In this document: positions 1-11,335 of the stretch, in pieces
Layout of the letters: each line of letters begins with the position of its first letter
How positions within the stretch are numbered: position 1 is the first letter of the stretch
Source: Dactylonectria macrodidyma
Lineage: Eukaryota > Ascomycota > Sordariomycetes > Hypocreales > Nectriaceae
Direction: 5' to 3'
NCBI GenBank assembly: GCA_020744425.1
Contig: JAGMUV010000018.1
Coordinates: forward strand, 1,426,001-1,490,000
Length of the DNA: 64,000 bases
The notes under the pieces: model-generated
Database searches by the model: none
Seen by the model: only the letters and a program-made list of their open reading frames with translations
What the model was told of the DNA's origin: nothing
Position numbers and translations under genes: made by a program

Positions 1-812
1 AGCTGGCTGTTAGTAAATGTCATGGTGTTTGCCGTCACAGAAAACTGGCATTACAATTCGCGATTCAGCCATCTGAATGGCTTACGGACGCATCCGGTGG
101 CGCAGTCTAAATATCTGTGGCTTACCAGCATCTCGCTCCTGTTGAAGGAAACGTCGGTTGCAGCACCTTCCATGTCCCGAAGCAATGCCTTGTTGCGTTG
201 GGGGATGCGCTACGTAGGCTAAATGCCTCTGCTAAACTAGAAGCTTAGTTTAGTTCCAGTGCAACGGCTAGGAAGATCCCTGAACCGGGCCGCCGGGGAA
301 GCGGAGGTGGTGATGCTGCGGCCAATGGTGTTGCCACGCTTAGAAGCGACCCTGAGAAGCGACCCGGCTGGCGGGCCATCACCCGCGATCTTGATCATTG
401 GATCGCCGGCTGTGAGACCCTACGGGCTATGCGAAGAGGGCAGCGAGACGGACTTTCTTTTAACCCCTTTTCTAGCGTTGTTCCCTTGAGAGGTCTCGCA
501 TTAACTCTGCAAGGGTTTTCCTAAGTCTGTCATGGGTTTCACGCTATGCTGTTAGTGCTCACAAAGGCACGCAATCGCCAAGACGACGAACTCGTGTAGC
601 GGTTGGGCTTGTTCGAGTCGTGCCAGTTATCGTCCTGTTGTCATTTGTCAAGGACCTGTCGAGGGTTCCAAGAATGAGTCCCGGGTTTTCTCTTCTGCCC
701 CGTTTTCCCCATCTTTAATCCGGCGACGATCCGTGTGGTCTGCCGAGAACGATTTCGATTCGATGCCCACTTGTTGACAACACTTCTTTTGCTCTCTTTC
801 ACATGATACAGC
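1..812. other. Gene-free left flank
   Basis: I see no supported gene here. The reading frames are short, overlap on both strands and match nothing I recognise. The last few hundred bases are probably the promoter and 5' leader of the rhodopsin-domain gene that follows. Confidence 0.5.
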
Positions 813-2375
813 ATGGCGACGTTTCCTGTCCTTGATGGCGTCGAGGTCTTTCGCCTGCCGCCAGAGGGCTATGTCGTCGACTTTGCCCATCCGAAGCAGC
901 AAAAGGTGCTGGATCACTACTTGATCTTTGGCATTGGCGGGCCGCTGGCCTTCATTGCGCTGCTGCAGCGGTACTACACCAAGATTTTCCTGTCCAAAGG
1001 GTTGCAAGTTGACGATGGTATGCAACATCTCCAATCCAGTAACGGAAGACGAGACAGAGAGAAAAGATGGCTAACATATATCAGGATTCATGTTTCTTGG
1101 CTGGGTACGTTGTTTTGGTCCGCGCTCGAGCACCGCCACTCGGACAATGGCACACAGACGGGTTTCACTCGCGGACAAGTGCTCACAGTTCTCCAGTTAT
1201 CATCAGTATTGACTCAAGCCTTGATGACTGGTACGATGCCCGCTTCTCCACTTCCCCACGCTTGACCGGTTTCCATGACTGACGCAGATATCTCGAATAG
1301 CTTCCATCGCCCAAGGCGGCATGTGTGCGCACTCGTGGGAGATGTCCCTAGTGCACTACCAACGATACGCTCTCGTCAGTAACACCGATCCATCGTCGAA
1401 GCTCCCTCAGTCTTTCTCACGAGTACAAACAGATTAGCTACATCGCCGCGCCCGTCTACATGCTATGCAACGGCTTCACCAAGCTCTCGCTGCTGACCTT
1501 CTACCTGCACCTCTCACCGCAGAAGTGGTTCCGCGTCTCAGTGTGGATCAGCATCGTTATTGTCGCCATCTACACTATCGTGATCACTTTCATGATGCTG
1601 TTCGTCTGCAACCCGCCGCGCAAGGCTTTTGACTTCAAGGTGGAAGGAACGTGTACCGACGCGGCCATCTTGTATATGGCCACAGCTGTGTCCAATATCG
1701 TGACCGACGTGATGCTTTTCCTGCTACCGATTCGAATGATATACATGCTCCACATGCCCAAAGTGCAAAAGTTTGGCGCTATTGTTGTTTTTGGAATTGG
1801 TTCAATGTAAGTATCATAAGGCTCCCGTGGACATTTGACTCTGACTTCTTGCAGGACCATCGCTACCTCAGTCATCCGTCTCGTTAAACTGCCCGTAGTT
1901 CTAGCGAGTACAGATCCCTCATGGGACGCTGCACCAGCCAACATCTGGACGTGAGTCCCCGCCTTTGATAGTCTCCGCCTTTGATAGTCTCTCTGCACCA
2001 TCACTTGTTAACACAAACAACAGCTTCATCGAGGCCAACCTCTTCGTCATCTGCGGCTCCATGCCGACCCTGCGCAAGTTCTTCAAACACCTGATGCCGC
2101 GCATCATGGGCTCCTCAGGGGCGTCCAAATACTCCGAGTCGTACGGAGCCAAGCAGCACAGCAACACACTAAGCCGGGTTCGCAAGCAGCGCAGCGCGTA
2201 TGCTCAGTTCCCCGAAGATGACGGCACCGAGATGCAGCGGTTTTCCGACGACGAGAACAAGGAACCAGCAAGGACTGTCCACGTTTCTGGGAGCGGCGAT
2301 GGCGATGTTCAACGAGATGATCACAGCGACAGGGCCATTTTGCGGACCCAGAGCTTCACAGTGCAGTATACATAA
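813..2375 (+). CDS. Rhodopsin-domain (PTH11-like) integral membrane protein
   Basis: A multi-pass plasma-membrane protein of the large fungal rhodopsin-domain family; its ligand is unknown. The visible exons are 813-1017, 1085-about 1104, about 1288-1374, about 1433-1808, about 1855-1950 and 2025-2375, all joined by GT-AG introns. Motifs typical of the family are seen in order: the segment before QGGMCAHSW, a helix ending YMLCNGFTKLSLLTFYLHL, a helix around VSIVIVAIYTIVITFMMLF, the conserved CNPP and C(T/D)A pair, a helix at SNIVTDVMLFLLPI, and the terminal FIEANLFVICGSMPTLRKFF. The tail is hydrophilic and acidic. A CFEM domain is absent. The family includes PTH11-type receptors, but most members are uncharacterised, so a receptor role is an inference. 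The start was chosen as the first ATG giving the usual N-terminal helix. Confidence 0.85.
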
Positions 2376-3532
2376 GCACCTGTCATGTCGTTTTCGGTAA
2401 AAGGAGACAGAGGTTCGTGGAGTCAATTTTGGGTAAATAGAGAAATAGGAGTTGGTGTCTTTGGGATTTGCCGTCATACAGGCAATAGCTCCAACGAGGT
2501 CTAGAATAGCGGGCAATCCCTTTGAATACATCGGGCAGTAAAGCCGTCGATATTGTGATAATTCAATCCCAGGCTACACTGGTTGTAGAAAATGTCGTAA
2601 TCCTCAAATCCATCTGATTAGGTGTTGTATTAGGGCTAGAGGTCCCTTGATGTTTCGATGACTTCTTGGCGAGCCAGCGTGTGCAGAAAATTGGCCAATT
2701 CGGCCGTAGCTAGCCTAGCTACATAATAGAAGACTATCGAGCCTAGTAGAAGGTAATACATCGCTTGTTATTCCCTTCCATTTGCATCAAGCTATAGGAG
2801 AGGCAAACCGATTACGGTTTATGCAAAAGAGCCTTGAGGAAAGAAATTTGTGCAGGTGGAAGTTTGTGTCAGACAACCCGTTCGACCACTGCACTACAAA
2901 AAAACATCTTGGTTAGTAGTGTAGGGCTTGTCGCCATCTATCTGGCAGTTTGGTTTATCACGTGTCTTCACTCTTCGCACCGAAACCCTAGACCGTATTA
3001 GGAGAATAGACAGCAGGGCCGATGAGAAGACGACAATCAAAAGATGGTTTCATGCTGAAGTAGCCAAATCTGGGGATCATTAGGTCGAGGCTAGTGCAAC
3101 GTCCGTAAACCAAGGGAGGCGGGGCAAAGTAAGATATTGAAGTTGCTCTTGAGGTTGTCATACAATGAATCGAGAATCTAAATCGCCTACGGATTGCTTG
3201 CAGCCTTAATATGGCGGCGCTAATTTAAGCAATAAGTCAATTATGCTATTGTGTCATGGCAGCCAACGACCACGACCCATGGCCTCGTTACGTCTTCTTG
3301 TCCCAGGATTATTTCCCGTGACCGCGAAGCAACTCGATGGTACCAACTGTCGTATTTAAGAAGCAGCAACATAATAGGTTCACGTCCTTGCTCGGTGGCT
3401 GGTAAGAAAACTAACAGATCATCTTCAGTATCTCGAATATTGACATAATTTTGGCCCGTATCGAACAGTAGCTTGGAAATAGATGCTGCTGATATGACAC
3501 TAAGATATTCCGACGCGATTGCCAGCCATGAT
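2376..3532. other. Intergenic DNA without a recognised gene
   Basis: This interval lies between the rhodopsin-domain gene and the 3' end of the dead NLR. It is AT-rich in places with many stops in all frames. I see no repeat ends, tRNA or conserved protein motif. Confidence 0.4.
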
Positions 3533-5745
3533 CTAGAAAATAGTGATCCGCGTAAGTACCGTCATAAGCGGAACTGACGCATTTTGCCAATCGCTTGAGT
3601 GATAAGACATCCAATAAGCCCAGAAAATGAAGGAAGGAATTATCGCAACAAGGTGATAGATCGCAAGAAACCTTGGAGATAATATATAATCTGCTTCGAT
3701 GCCGAATGCTATACTCTCTCTTGTTTCATCGTCAATTGTGAAATAAGCTTTCGTCTTAGGAATCTTACTTAGAAAAGAGCTTGTTGCTGAAAGCCGAATG
3801 CAGTTATGCCATGACAAGATCGTCTATAAGCATATGCCGTGGCATTTACTTAGAAGAATTTGGAATATTTCCTGATTAATGAAAGGTGGCTTGATATTTG
3901 GACGGCGTGGTTCGTACTCGTAATGATATAAGTGACCGTGGTAGTCTGGCAACTCATGTTTCGAACTAGACATGACTTGATTGGCGTACATCCTCTTAAA
4001 CTGTTAAAATATAAGCATATATGGGATGAAAGAGAGGAGGGGGCTCAGAGGTCTAGTTGACTGGTGCCTACTCACTTTGACAAATCTACAGTTCAAAAAT
4101 CGAAATGGAGAGAAACAGTGGGGGAGTGCATGGCGATGCATCCGGTGAAAAGCTCGAAGGGTTCTGAAGAACGATGAATCGCAAGGGCCATCCGGAATAA
4201 GGAACTGTTCGAGCTCGAGTGACCAACGCCACCCTTGCACAGCAAACAAGACCCGCAAGCACGACACTCCATAAAAGGCGGCGAAAGCATTACCGGACTG
4301 CACGCCCTCACTGTTTTCAGGTGCCCCTTCCTCTCGTGTATCGGTGTTTCCCAAGCTAAGGCAAGCACGCGCACGCGCACTTGATCCGCTGTTTGATGGT
4401 GTGTTGGAAGACATGTACCGCTGGGCCGCCGCTGAAGGGGCATCCGTCGCACTTTGCAAGAGGTTCTTGGGGTTTATGACGGCTGATTTGAGTAACTTGA
4501 TTGTATGATTCAGCGAAATGGCCCTGGCGATTGATGACGGGCGTACTGAACAACAGTGACACTTGGGTGGATGATCATCCATAAGATCAAGAATCTCGCT
4601 GAGAAGGTTCGCTACTTCCTCGGACACTTCATTCTGAAAGCGACATCCGTAAAACTTGCTATTTTAGCGTGAGAATTTCGAACGAAACATATGGGTACCT
4701 ACTTTCCATTCTACACGTTGGTTGCCTGTTTCAACGTCCCGTAACGGAGGTCTGAGCGGCGACCAGTCCCACTGATATCGAGTATAGCTCTCCAAATATA
4801 ACTTCGTCTTGTTTAGGAAAGAAATGTCGTTTTTCGAGCTCAAAGTGATCGAAGACTTAGGAACAGTATTGATGATTTCACGAAGAGTTCCTGGCAGCCG
4901 CAAGACTCGCAGGTTAGTGAGCAAGGTCTGGAAAGCTCAGCCGCGCCGCAGGAAGGATTCCATCTGTTCAATCTCTGGGAATTCTAGCATCTCCTCAGAG
5001 CCCTCATCGTCGTCGTCGTTCTCATCATCATGAGGATCCTCGCCTCGTTCACAAGTACCGAGATCTTCAAGTGGTTCTCCGGTGTGTGGCAATTTTGCCA
5101 GCCAGTCATTTACGTTTCCCTTCCGGACGCGTGACTTCTTGAGACGGTCGAGTCTCGTATCCGCATGTTCCATCTCATCACTTTGTATGATTCTCGCAAT
5201 TTCCCGCGCCAAGATGGTTCTGTTCACGCGCTTCTGAAAAACTCTAGCAGCCATCTTCTCCTTCTCAGTGCATGTTTCATTTAGTAGCTCGATGTAATAG
5301 ACTTCAAGATTCGGCGGTAGTTGTTCGCGAACCTTTCATCGCTCATCTTTGACAATGTGTTTTTGTGAAGAGGGAGTGATTCCTCGACTCGTGCGAAGTA
5401 TTCCGCGAGCAAGTATATTGCATTTGACTCCATGCGGGTTGTGCCAGGTGAGGCCTTTGATGCAATATCAACTTGGTCAGATGCCAAAGATTCAAGATCA
5501 TCTTCCTCTTGGGTTTCTGATGTTGTCAACGAGACTGAAAAAATGGTGCTATGATTCGGCCTAGTTTGCACACGATGACCGCTGCTGCTTGTGCGACTGC
5601 TTTGGCTGATTGAGAAACTGTTTCGTCTTGAGAATGTAGTCGATAGGTGCGTATTGCTAAGGCTTTCCTCGTCTTCGCCAACAGCGTAATCGGCACCACG
5701 AGCAAGAAGTCCACTGACAGTGTCCTTTAAATCAGGCTGAAACAA
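3533..5745 (-). pseudogene. Decayed C-terminal module of a fungal NLR-type protein
   Basis: The minus strand encodes, in the usual order, blocks of a C-terminal region common in fungal NACHT and ankyrin proteins: a helical part around 5410-5300, an acidic patch ending in a FL motif near 4950, a W(D)W-PLRP block near 4740, a SFFRTL..HRMHR block near 4160, a CRFVK block near 4080, an YEPRRPNIKPP block near 3900, and a membrane segment with FWAYW and QNASVP near 3600. The pieces are separated by probable introns (donor GTGAGT near 4073, donor GTAGGT near 4705) but also by lesions: an in-frame TGA after the FLRRG stretch near 4937, and a TAG where the family has FW near 3535. Function of the module is unknown to me. 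It may have been the 3' half of the phosphorylase-NACHT pseudogene upstream, or a separate gene brought next to it by deletion. Confidence 0.6.
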
Positions 5746-8203
5746 TATTTCTCGTCTTTGTCGAAGTATTGCTGCATCGTGTTATGGGTAAACCGGATGA
5801 TGTCGCTTTGCTTGTCGACTGTGACTAGCCCATAACACACCGCAACCATGTGTTCAATCTCCGGCAACGCATCTTGGTCAACCTCCGTCGCGCCACCCTC
5901 TACAGCCAGAGCATGTCGAAGCTCCAAAGTAGTGAGCGGCCCCTTTGCGCAGGCAATCCATGATAGAATCTGCTTGGCAAGCTTCCGGTCGCTTGATGCC
6001 TGCTTTTCGATTCGCTTCATCGCCGTCTCGTACGCATAGTCATCCGACCCGATTGTTATCTTTGCAGGAGCTCTACGGACCGCTTCAGGCGTCCTCTTAC
6101 CGATTAGAGATTTAAGATGAAGCTGGGCAAGGAGAAACCTAAGCACATCAGTGTTCTTGTTCTTTTCTTCCGAAAGAGGCTACTTACATCTCCTATGCCG
6201 AATGAACTATCGTTCTTATGACCTTTTCTTTAAGTTCTGGTCTACGACGGACGAAAGTTAGCAACTGTAGTATGCTGTTGTCGAGGTATCTCCGCACATC
6301 CTCATCTGTAGCACGCATTTATAAGGAGATGCTTTCTTTCGAATATCTCAACGATATTTGGAATAAACCTAGAAGTCGCGAAGATATTGGTCCTGGGCCA
6401 GGCTCGGAGTTTGAAGACTTCTGCCAGGAATCCCGTCTGACTGCCATAGGATACTCGACATTCGTCAAGTGCGTCTATGAGAATAAAGACTCTTGAATAG
6501 AGTCTAGCCACGGATTGGAGGGTGGTCGATAGTTCTGCAAATGATGGCCGCGACCGCTCGTGCTTGTGCTTGTGGTGGAGCGACCTTACGCTGTCTGGGA
6601 ACGAGCGCTGGCCTTGAGTGAGCTGCTTCAGCAAACTCGCCATGAGGTTTTTGGCCGTCTGCTTGTCTTAGCGCCGGAAATTGCCGTAAATGAACGCAAT
6701 ACTAATACTCCTGTCATCCTGGTACTTTGTTTGCAGATAGTTGACAACGACCAAAGTAAGAATTGTTTTTCCAGCGCCTGGAATACCTAGACAGAACAAT
6801 GTCTGCTGATTGTTCTCCAGCCAACGCCGGAACTCCGCCGACTCAAGGAACCACTGGCCTGTCCCGGGCTGTCGCCTTCTAATTTAGTCACTTTGCTGAG
6901 GGGTGTGGTCGATTCGTGTGAGCCAATCTAGGATTTCCTCCTCCTCTTGAGTAAAAATACTGAATGATCCTGTCAGCCTTTCTAGGTGAGGCTGGCATTT
7001 CTTCTAAGACTTCGGATCGTTAGCTACTAAAGCACATTTGGGGGTAGTTAACGCCTTTGGGGAATGTCTGCTATATAAACCGCAACTGCGGGAACAAGGA
7101 AAAGTATGTCTTGAGTTATAGTACGGTGCGGTTGTAGAAAACATTGAACTAATGCGAGGCAGGGGCAAGCCAAGGTAAATGAATCCATTAGGAAAAGGAA
7201 ATTGGGAAACGAAATTTTGTGCTCGATAAAGACTATCGAAAGCGATATTACCTACTCCTGCCGGTTCAAGTCGGTAATCTCGTCACCTTTGTAGGTTCCA
7301 GAACATGAAGAAGCTGTCGTACATAGGCTGCAGCCGCGAGCACTGCAAACTTATGCCAGTCGTCATTATTGTGCGAATCAGCGTAATCGCAGATCCCTCG
7401 AATCACAAGGCCGGGGAAGTTGTTCATCAAACCGGCAGCTTCCTTCTCAAAGCACAAGACATTAAGTTCTGGATCTGGAGCCAATTGGTCCCTTTCCTTG
7501 GCGTTCTTAATGGCTGAGTTTATGGATGCGATGATGGACATTGAATGCTCGCTGAGTCGTTCGGGGTAATCGCTCCTTAAGCCCATCAGTCCCACAACCT
7601 GCACATGTCACTCCACCCTTATGCTTGTAGTCGGTGCGGTATAGTCGATCTTCGGCAGGGAGCTGATGGTTGGATATATCGTCTATCAGCCCGAGGTGTT
7701 CTGGTATTCTATCTGGCTTTCCAGGGTCGATGTGTCGGCGTTGAATCATAAGAATCGCTTCTAGCAGCACCTCCGGGGGGGAGTTCAGCTGGCCAGTCTG
7801 TTGGAATCGACCATCTGGTAGCCACTTCTCAATGTCGTATTGCATCACTCCTCCTAGCTTACCCTGTGGTCTACTGACAACAACATCGCCGAGGCGAATG
7901 TCTCTGGTTGGTGTCGGAGCACCTCCACCGATGCCTACCATCAAGGCAAACTCCAAGCTAGGAAACGACCGGATCATATCTCGAGCGACGATCGCAGCCG
8001 AGCTGGTACCGGCCGGCTGGGAGGCATCCGATGACCACATTGTGTGCACCTATACGACCAAATAGGTAGGTGTTGCTGTTATCGACGTCGCTTGTCTCTG
8101 GGCCCTCGAATTCGTCGTCGAGCCTGCAGCATGCTGCCTCGTACTCCTCCTGTAGCGCACAGATCCAGCCGATGGCGTAGTCTTCTATGCATAGTTGAGA
8201 CAT
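5727..8203 (-). pseudogene. Phosphorylase-NACHT NLR pseudogene
   Basis: NLRs of this type are thought to act in fungal self/non-self recognition. The N-terminus (start 8203) is a PNP_UDP-type purine nucleoside phosphorylase-like domain with the blocks DYAIGWICAL, FGRIGAHNVVIGCLPAG, MVGIGGGAP, HKGGVTCA and LVIRGICDYADSH. The NACHT domain follows, with P-loop GIPGAGKT near 6780, Walker B FILIDALDEC near 6470, FATSRFIPNI near 6360 and the later LSWIACAKGPLTTLEL block near 5930. The gene is dead by several independent lesions: loss of 5 bp in the LPAGRYGTSSA block near 8007, a second frameshift in the region before SAIKNAKERD near 7525, TAA codons near 6885 and 6680, a frameshift near 6317 and a TAG near 6190. 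A few of these could be argued to be introns, but not all. The reading direction and order match an intact family member. Confidence 0.75.
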
Positions 8204-9263
8204 TGCATCTAAACGAGCACCGTTGAGGTTATCCGTCCGGTCGTAGGCGAAACTATGATAGGGCCGGAGGTGGGATATTACATGCCGGGCCGGTAAGAAT
8301 CTGGATGTCAGCCACAACCACGACAGTATCGAAGGGCGCCCGTAGTTTTGAGATGGAAGAGTAGGTAGTGCACCCAGAAAAGGCCAATTAGGGACTCGGA
8401 CTAGATGGGAGCTGCGAAGACTTCCCAGCAAGACTAGAGCAAATCAGAACGCCAGGTAAACGCTGACTCACGTGGTGGTCCAACATGACCGCGAGCATTT
8501 GAGGCTGGATACTGGAAGCTACTAGAAAACAAAGCACAACGCAAAATAGAAATAAATGGCAGTAGTAAAAGATAAACGATGGGCTACTAATGACATGCAT
8601 AGATTGTTTTACAATCAGAAAGAACGGCAAGCTGAACCTATCAGGAGGAGGGACGATAGACCTTTCGTGCCTCAAAGCATATTAAGAGGTAGGACGCCTT
8701 GGTAGAACACGCCCGGAAGGGTAACCAGAAATTAAATAGTATAGAAAAAAAAGCAATGAGAACAACAGTATGATGAACCAGTACTCAAGCCTCTAATTCA
8801 TCAACCCTTAAGCTGAACTTGTTTGTTAGCCCACCCGTGATGTCAAGCGAAGACATGGGTCGTGCAAGGCAAACGCACTTGGTAAAAATGGGCCCTGGGC
8901 TGGCATCCAATGCTCACCTCCCTCGGTGAAGTATGTTATGTGGCTCGCGATTGCCGAGGATTGACTTTAACCGCATCATTGTTCAAAAGCCGTGTCTACC
9001 TAACCATTAATTAATAATAATCAACGTGTGTTAAAGAGAGGAATGGGGCCGGGTCCGTTCCGATTCACCAGGGACCTCCGCGGCACCGTTCCGACAACTG
9101 GATTCTATCACATGATCGAGAAACTGCAACTCGAGCAAATTGGTCCCTAAGGGGACTATACTCAAAATGGGGATGCTTATAATAATGCTACTCGCCGACA
9201 TTGACGAGGTAGTGCTTTCCGCCTGTGACTAGAAATCCCGATCGGTGAAATCTCCCAGTCAAA
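8204..9263. other. Intergenic region, probable P450 promoter at its right end
   Basis: No coding feature is supported. Within the 210 bp before the P450 start the sequence CCGTTCCGA occurs twice, at 9055-9063 and 9086-9094, 31 bp apart. These are candidate regulatory sites and are treated separately below. Confidence 0.4.
9055..9094 (+). promoter_or_regulatory. Paired CCGTTCCGA motif upstream of the P450
   Basis: Two exact copies of CCGTTCCGA lie about 170-210 bp before the P450 start, with 31 bp between equivalent bases, close to three helical turns. The core GTTCCGA also occurs in the upstream regions of the other enzyme genes in this cluster. Binding by the cluster Zn2Cys6 protein is an inference from location and the CCG content only. 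Confidence 0.35.
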
Positions 9264-10972
9264 ATGATTGACAAAATCTCTGACTACATCTTTATCTTTT
9301 ACAAGGAACATGTGATTATCTCTCTGTTTCTCTTGGCCACACTTGGAATTTCCTTCATTTTCGTGGCGATTGCAGAGTACTTTAAACCTGTTGGAAAGCG
9401 AAAATGTAAGAACGGGCAACGCCCTCGTCTCCCTCCTGGGCCACGAGGGCTTCCCATTCTGGGATGTCTTCGCCTCCTAGGCAAGGCTAGACATGACCCA
9501 GACCACGCTGCTGTAAGTCAAGACCTCCAAATACATCATAAATATTTAACCGAGATTTAATAGCTTAAAAATATCGCTACATATGGTGAGATGACGACAG
9601 TTCATCTCGGTTCCAAAACCTGGATCTTCCTCAACTCTCACCGTGTTGTTTCAGAAATCATCGCCAAACGAGGCAGTGTGACGAATACTCGATCTCATAT
9701 GCCGATCTCCAGCGGCATCGTTAGCCACGACGGTCGTTCCTTAATCTTGCCTGTTGAGACTTGGACAGAGCGACGTCGAGTCATGCACAGCCTTCTCAGC
9801 GGTAGCGCCTTGAAGCAGTATGGGGACTGGCAGGAGCTCGAAAGTACCCAAATGATGGCGGAGTACGTTTACAAACCTCACCTTTGGTATAAGCATCACT
9901 ACCGCTATGCCAACTCTGTGATTCATCGCATCACGCTCGGTGATCGTCTGACCAAGTCGACCAAGGAACTCGCCGATCTTCAGAATTGCGTCACATTCTT
10001 CGTTGGAAGTATTGGCTCCAGTGTCATAGACTGGTTCCCCGACCTTGACAAGCTCCCAAGATTCATGCAAGTCTGGCGCCCGCACTGGGAAGCATTGGGT
10101 GAATGGAACTACAACGTCTACAACTCCTGGTGGGCACCTGCCAAAAAGCATGTCGAGAACGGCACAGCGCCTCCGTCCTTCGTTCGAGACGTCCTGCTTC
10201 ATGAAGACACAAAGTACAAGGGGAGCGATGAAGACTGCATGTACCTTGCCATGCAACTTATCGAGGCTGGCAGCGACACGACCCGAGAGGCATTGAACAT
10301 TATGGTCATGGCCGCCCTGGAGTATCCAGAGTCGTTTCGCAAAGCGAGGGCCGAGGTTGATCGGGTTTGTGGAGTTGGAGCGGATGCGCGGCTACCACTA
10401 CTCACGGACATGGACGATCTACGATATATCTGTGCAATGGCCAAGGAAGTCTTGCGATGGCGACCAATCTTTATCTTGACCCCAGATCACTGCGCCTCTA
10501 AGGACTTCGAGTTTGAGGGTTATTATTTCCCCGAAGGCACTGGGTTCGTCATCAACGAAGTTCCCGTTGGAAACGAGTGCGAAAACGCAGATTCCTTCTA
10601 CCCTGAAAGGTGGCTTGATGGTCACGAGACTGACATTGCTCATGGGTTGTGGCAATTCGGTGGAGGTCGGCGTATCTGTGTCGGCTACCGCTTAGCCCAG
10701 AGAAGCTTGTTCATCAATATCGCCAGGTTGGTTCAGAGCATTGACTTCAAAGCCGTAAGTGATCCTATTTTGCCTTTGCTCCCAGCTCGCACATCTCTAA
10801 TGGCAATGTATAGGACGGGCCGTACAATTCTAGAATTCTTAACCAGGAGTCGACCACGGAGCCTTTCCCAGTCAAGATATCTATACGGAGCAAAGATTAT
10901 GAGAATCTTATTATTGAAGAAGCAAGACAAGCTGGCGTGCTTGAGGATTCTAGGATGGATCGTGGAGACTAG
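9264..10972 (+). CDS. Cytochrome P450 monooxygenase
   Basis: A membrane-anchored, heme-thiolate monooxygenase of the O-methylsterigmatocystin-oxidoreductase-like group of fungal P450s; its substrate is unknown. Three exons (9264-9512, 9564-10754, 10814-10972) give 532 residues. An N-terminal helix at about residues 11-38 is followed by the proline-rich hinge RLPPGPRGLPILG. The I-helix motif AGSDTT is at 318-323, the ExxR motif EVLR at 378-381, the PERW block is present, and the heme loop FGGGRRICVG is at 448-457 with Cys455 as ligand. All catalytic landmarks are intact. The third exon continues in frame to a TAG at 10970-10972; without splicing the frame runs on to 11129 and loses the family C-terminus. 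It is the first gene of the cluster with esterase, SDR and BVMO. Confidence 0.92.
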
Positions 10973-11335
10973 GTGGCCGCTGAAATCAATCAAATGCAAC
11001 ATGGAAATTGGAGTGGTGGTTTGGCAGAGAACTCTCCCGGGGGTCGTCTTGGGGTGCTTGCAATCGGCCACGTTGATTAAATTCTCAAGCAAAAAAAGTG
11101 TCGTGCTTGCTACTCTCGAATTCATCTGATAGGGAACATGTACTTGTATAAATTGACAACGAATACAACATGATGAACTAATAGAATTATATATGACAGT
11201 CTTAAGTGAAAATTGCGTTAGTTTTCTCAGTTTTATTTATTTACACTGGGGAATGCATGTGGTCGTAGTGATGCCTGCTTCTTTCTTCCATCTTTTCTTG
11301 GGCCACGGGCTACGTTCAAACCATTAGGCATTGTT
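10973..11335. other. Convergent 3' region between P450 and esterase
   Basis: The P450 (plus) and the esterase (minus) end toward each other here. The interval is AT-rich and holds presumably both 3' untranslated regions. No further gene is seen. Confidence 0.4.
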
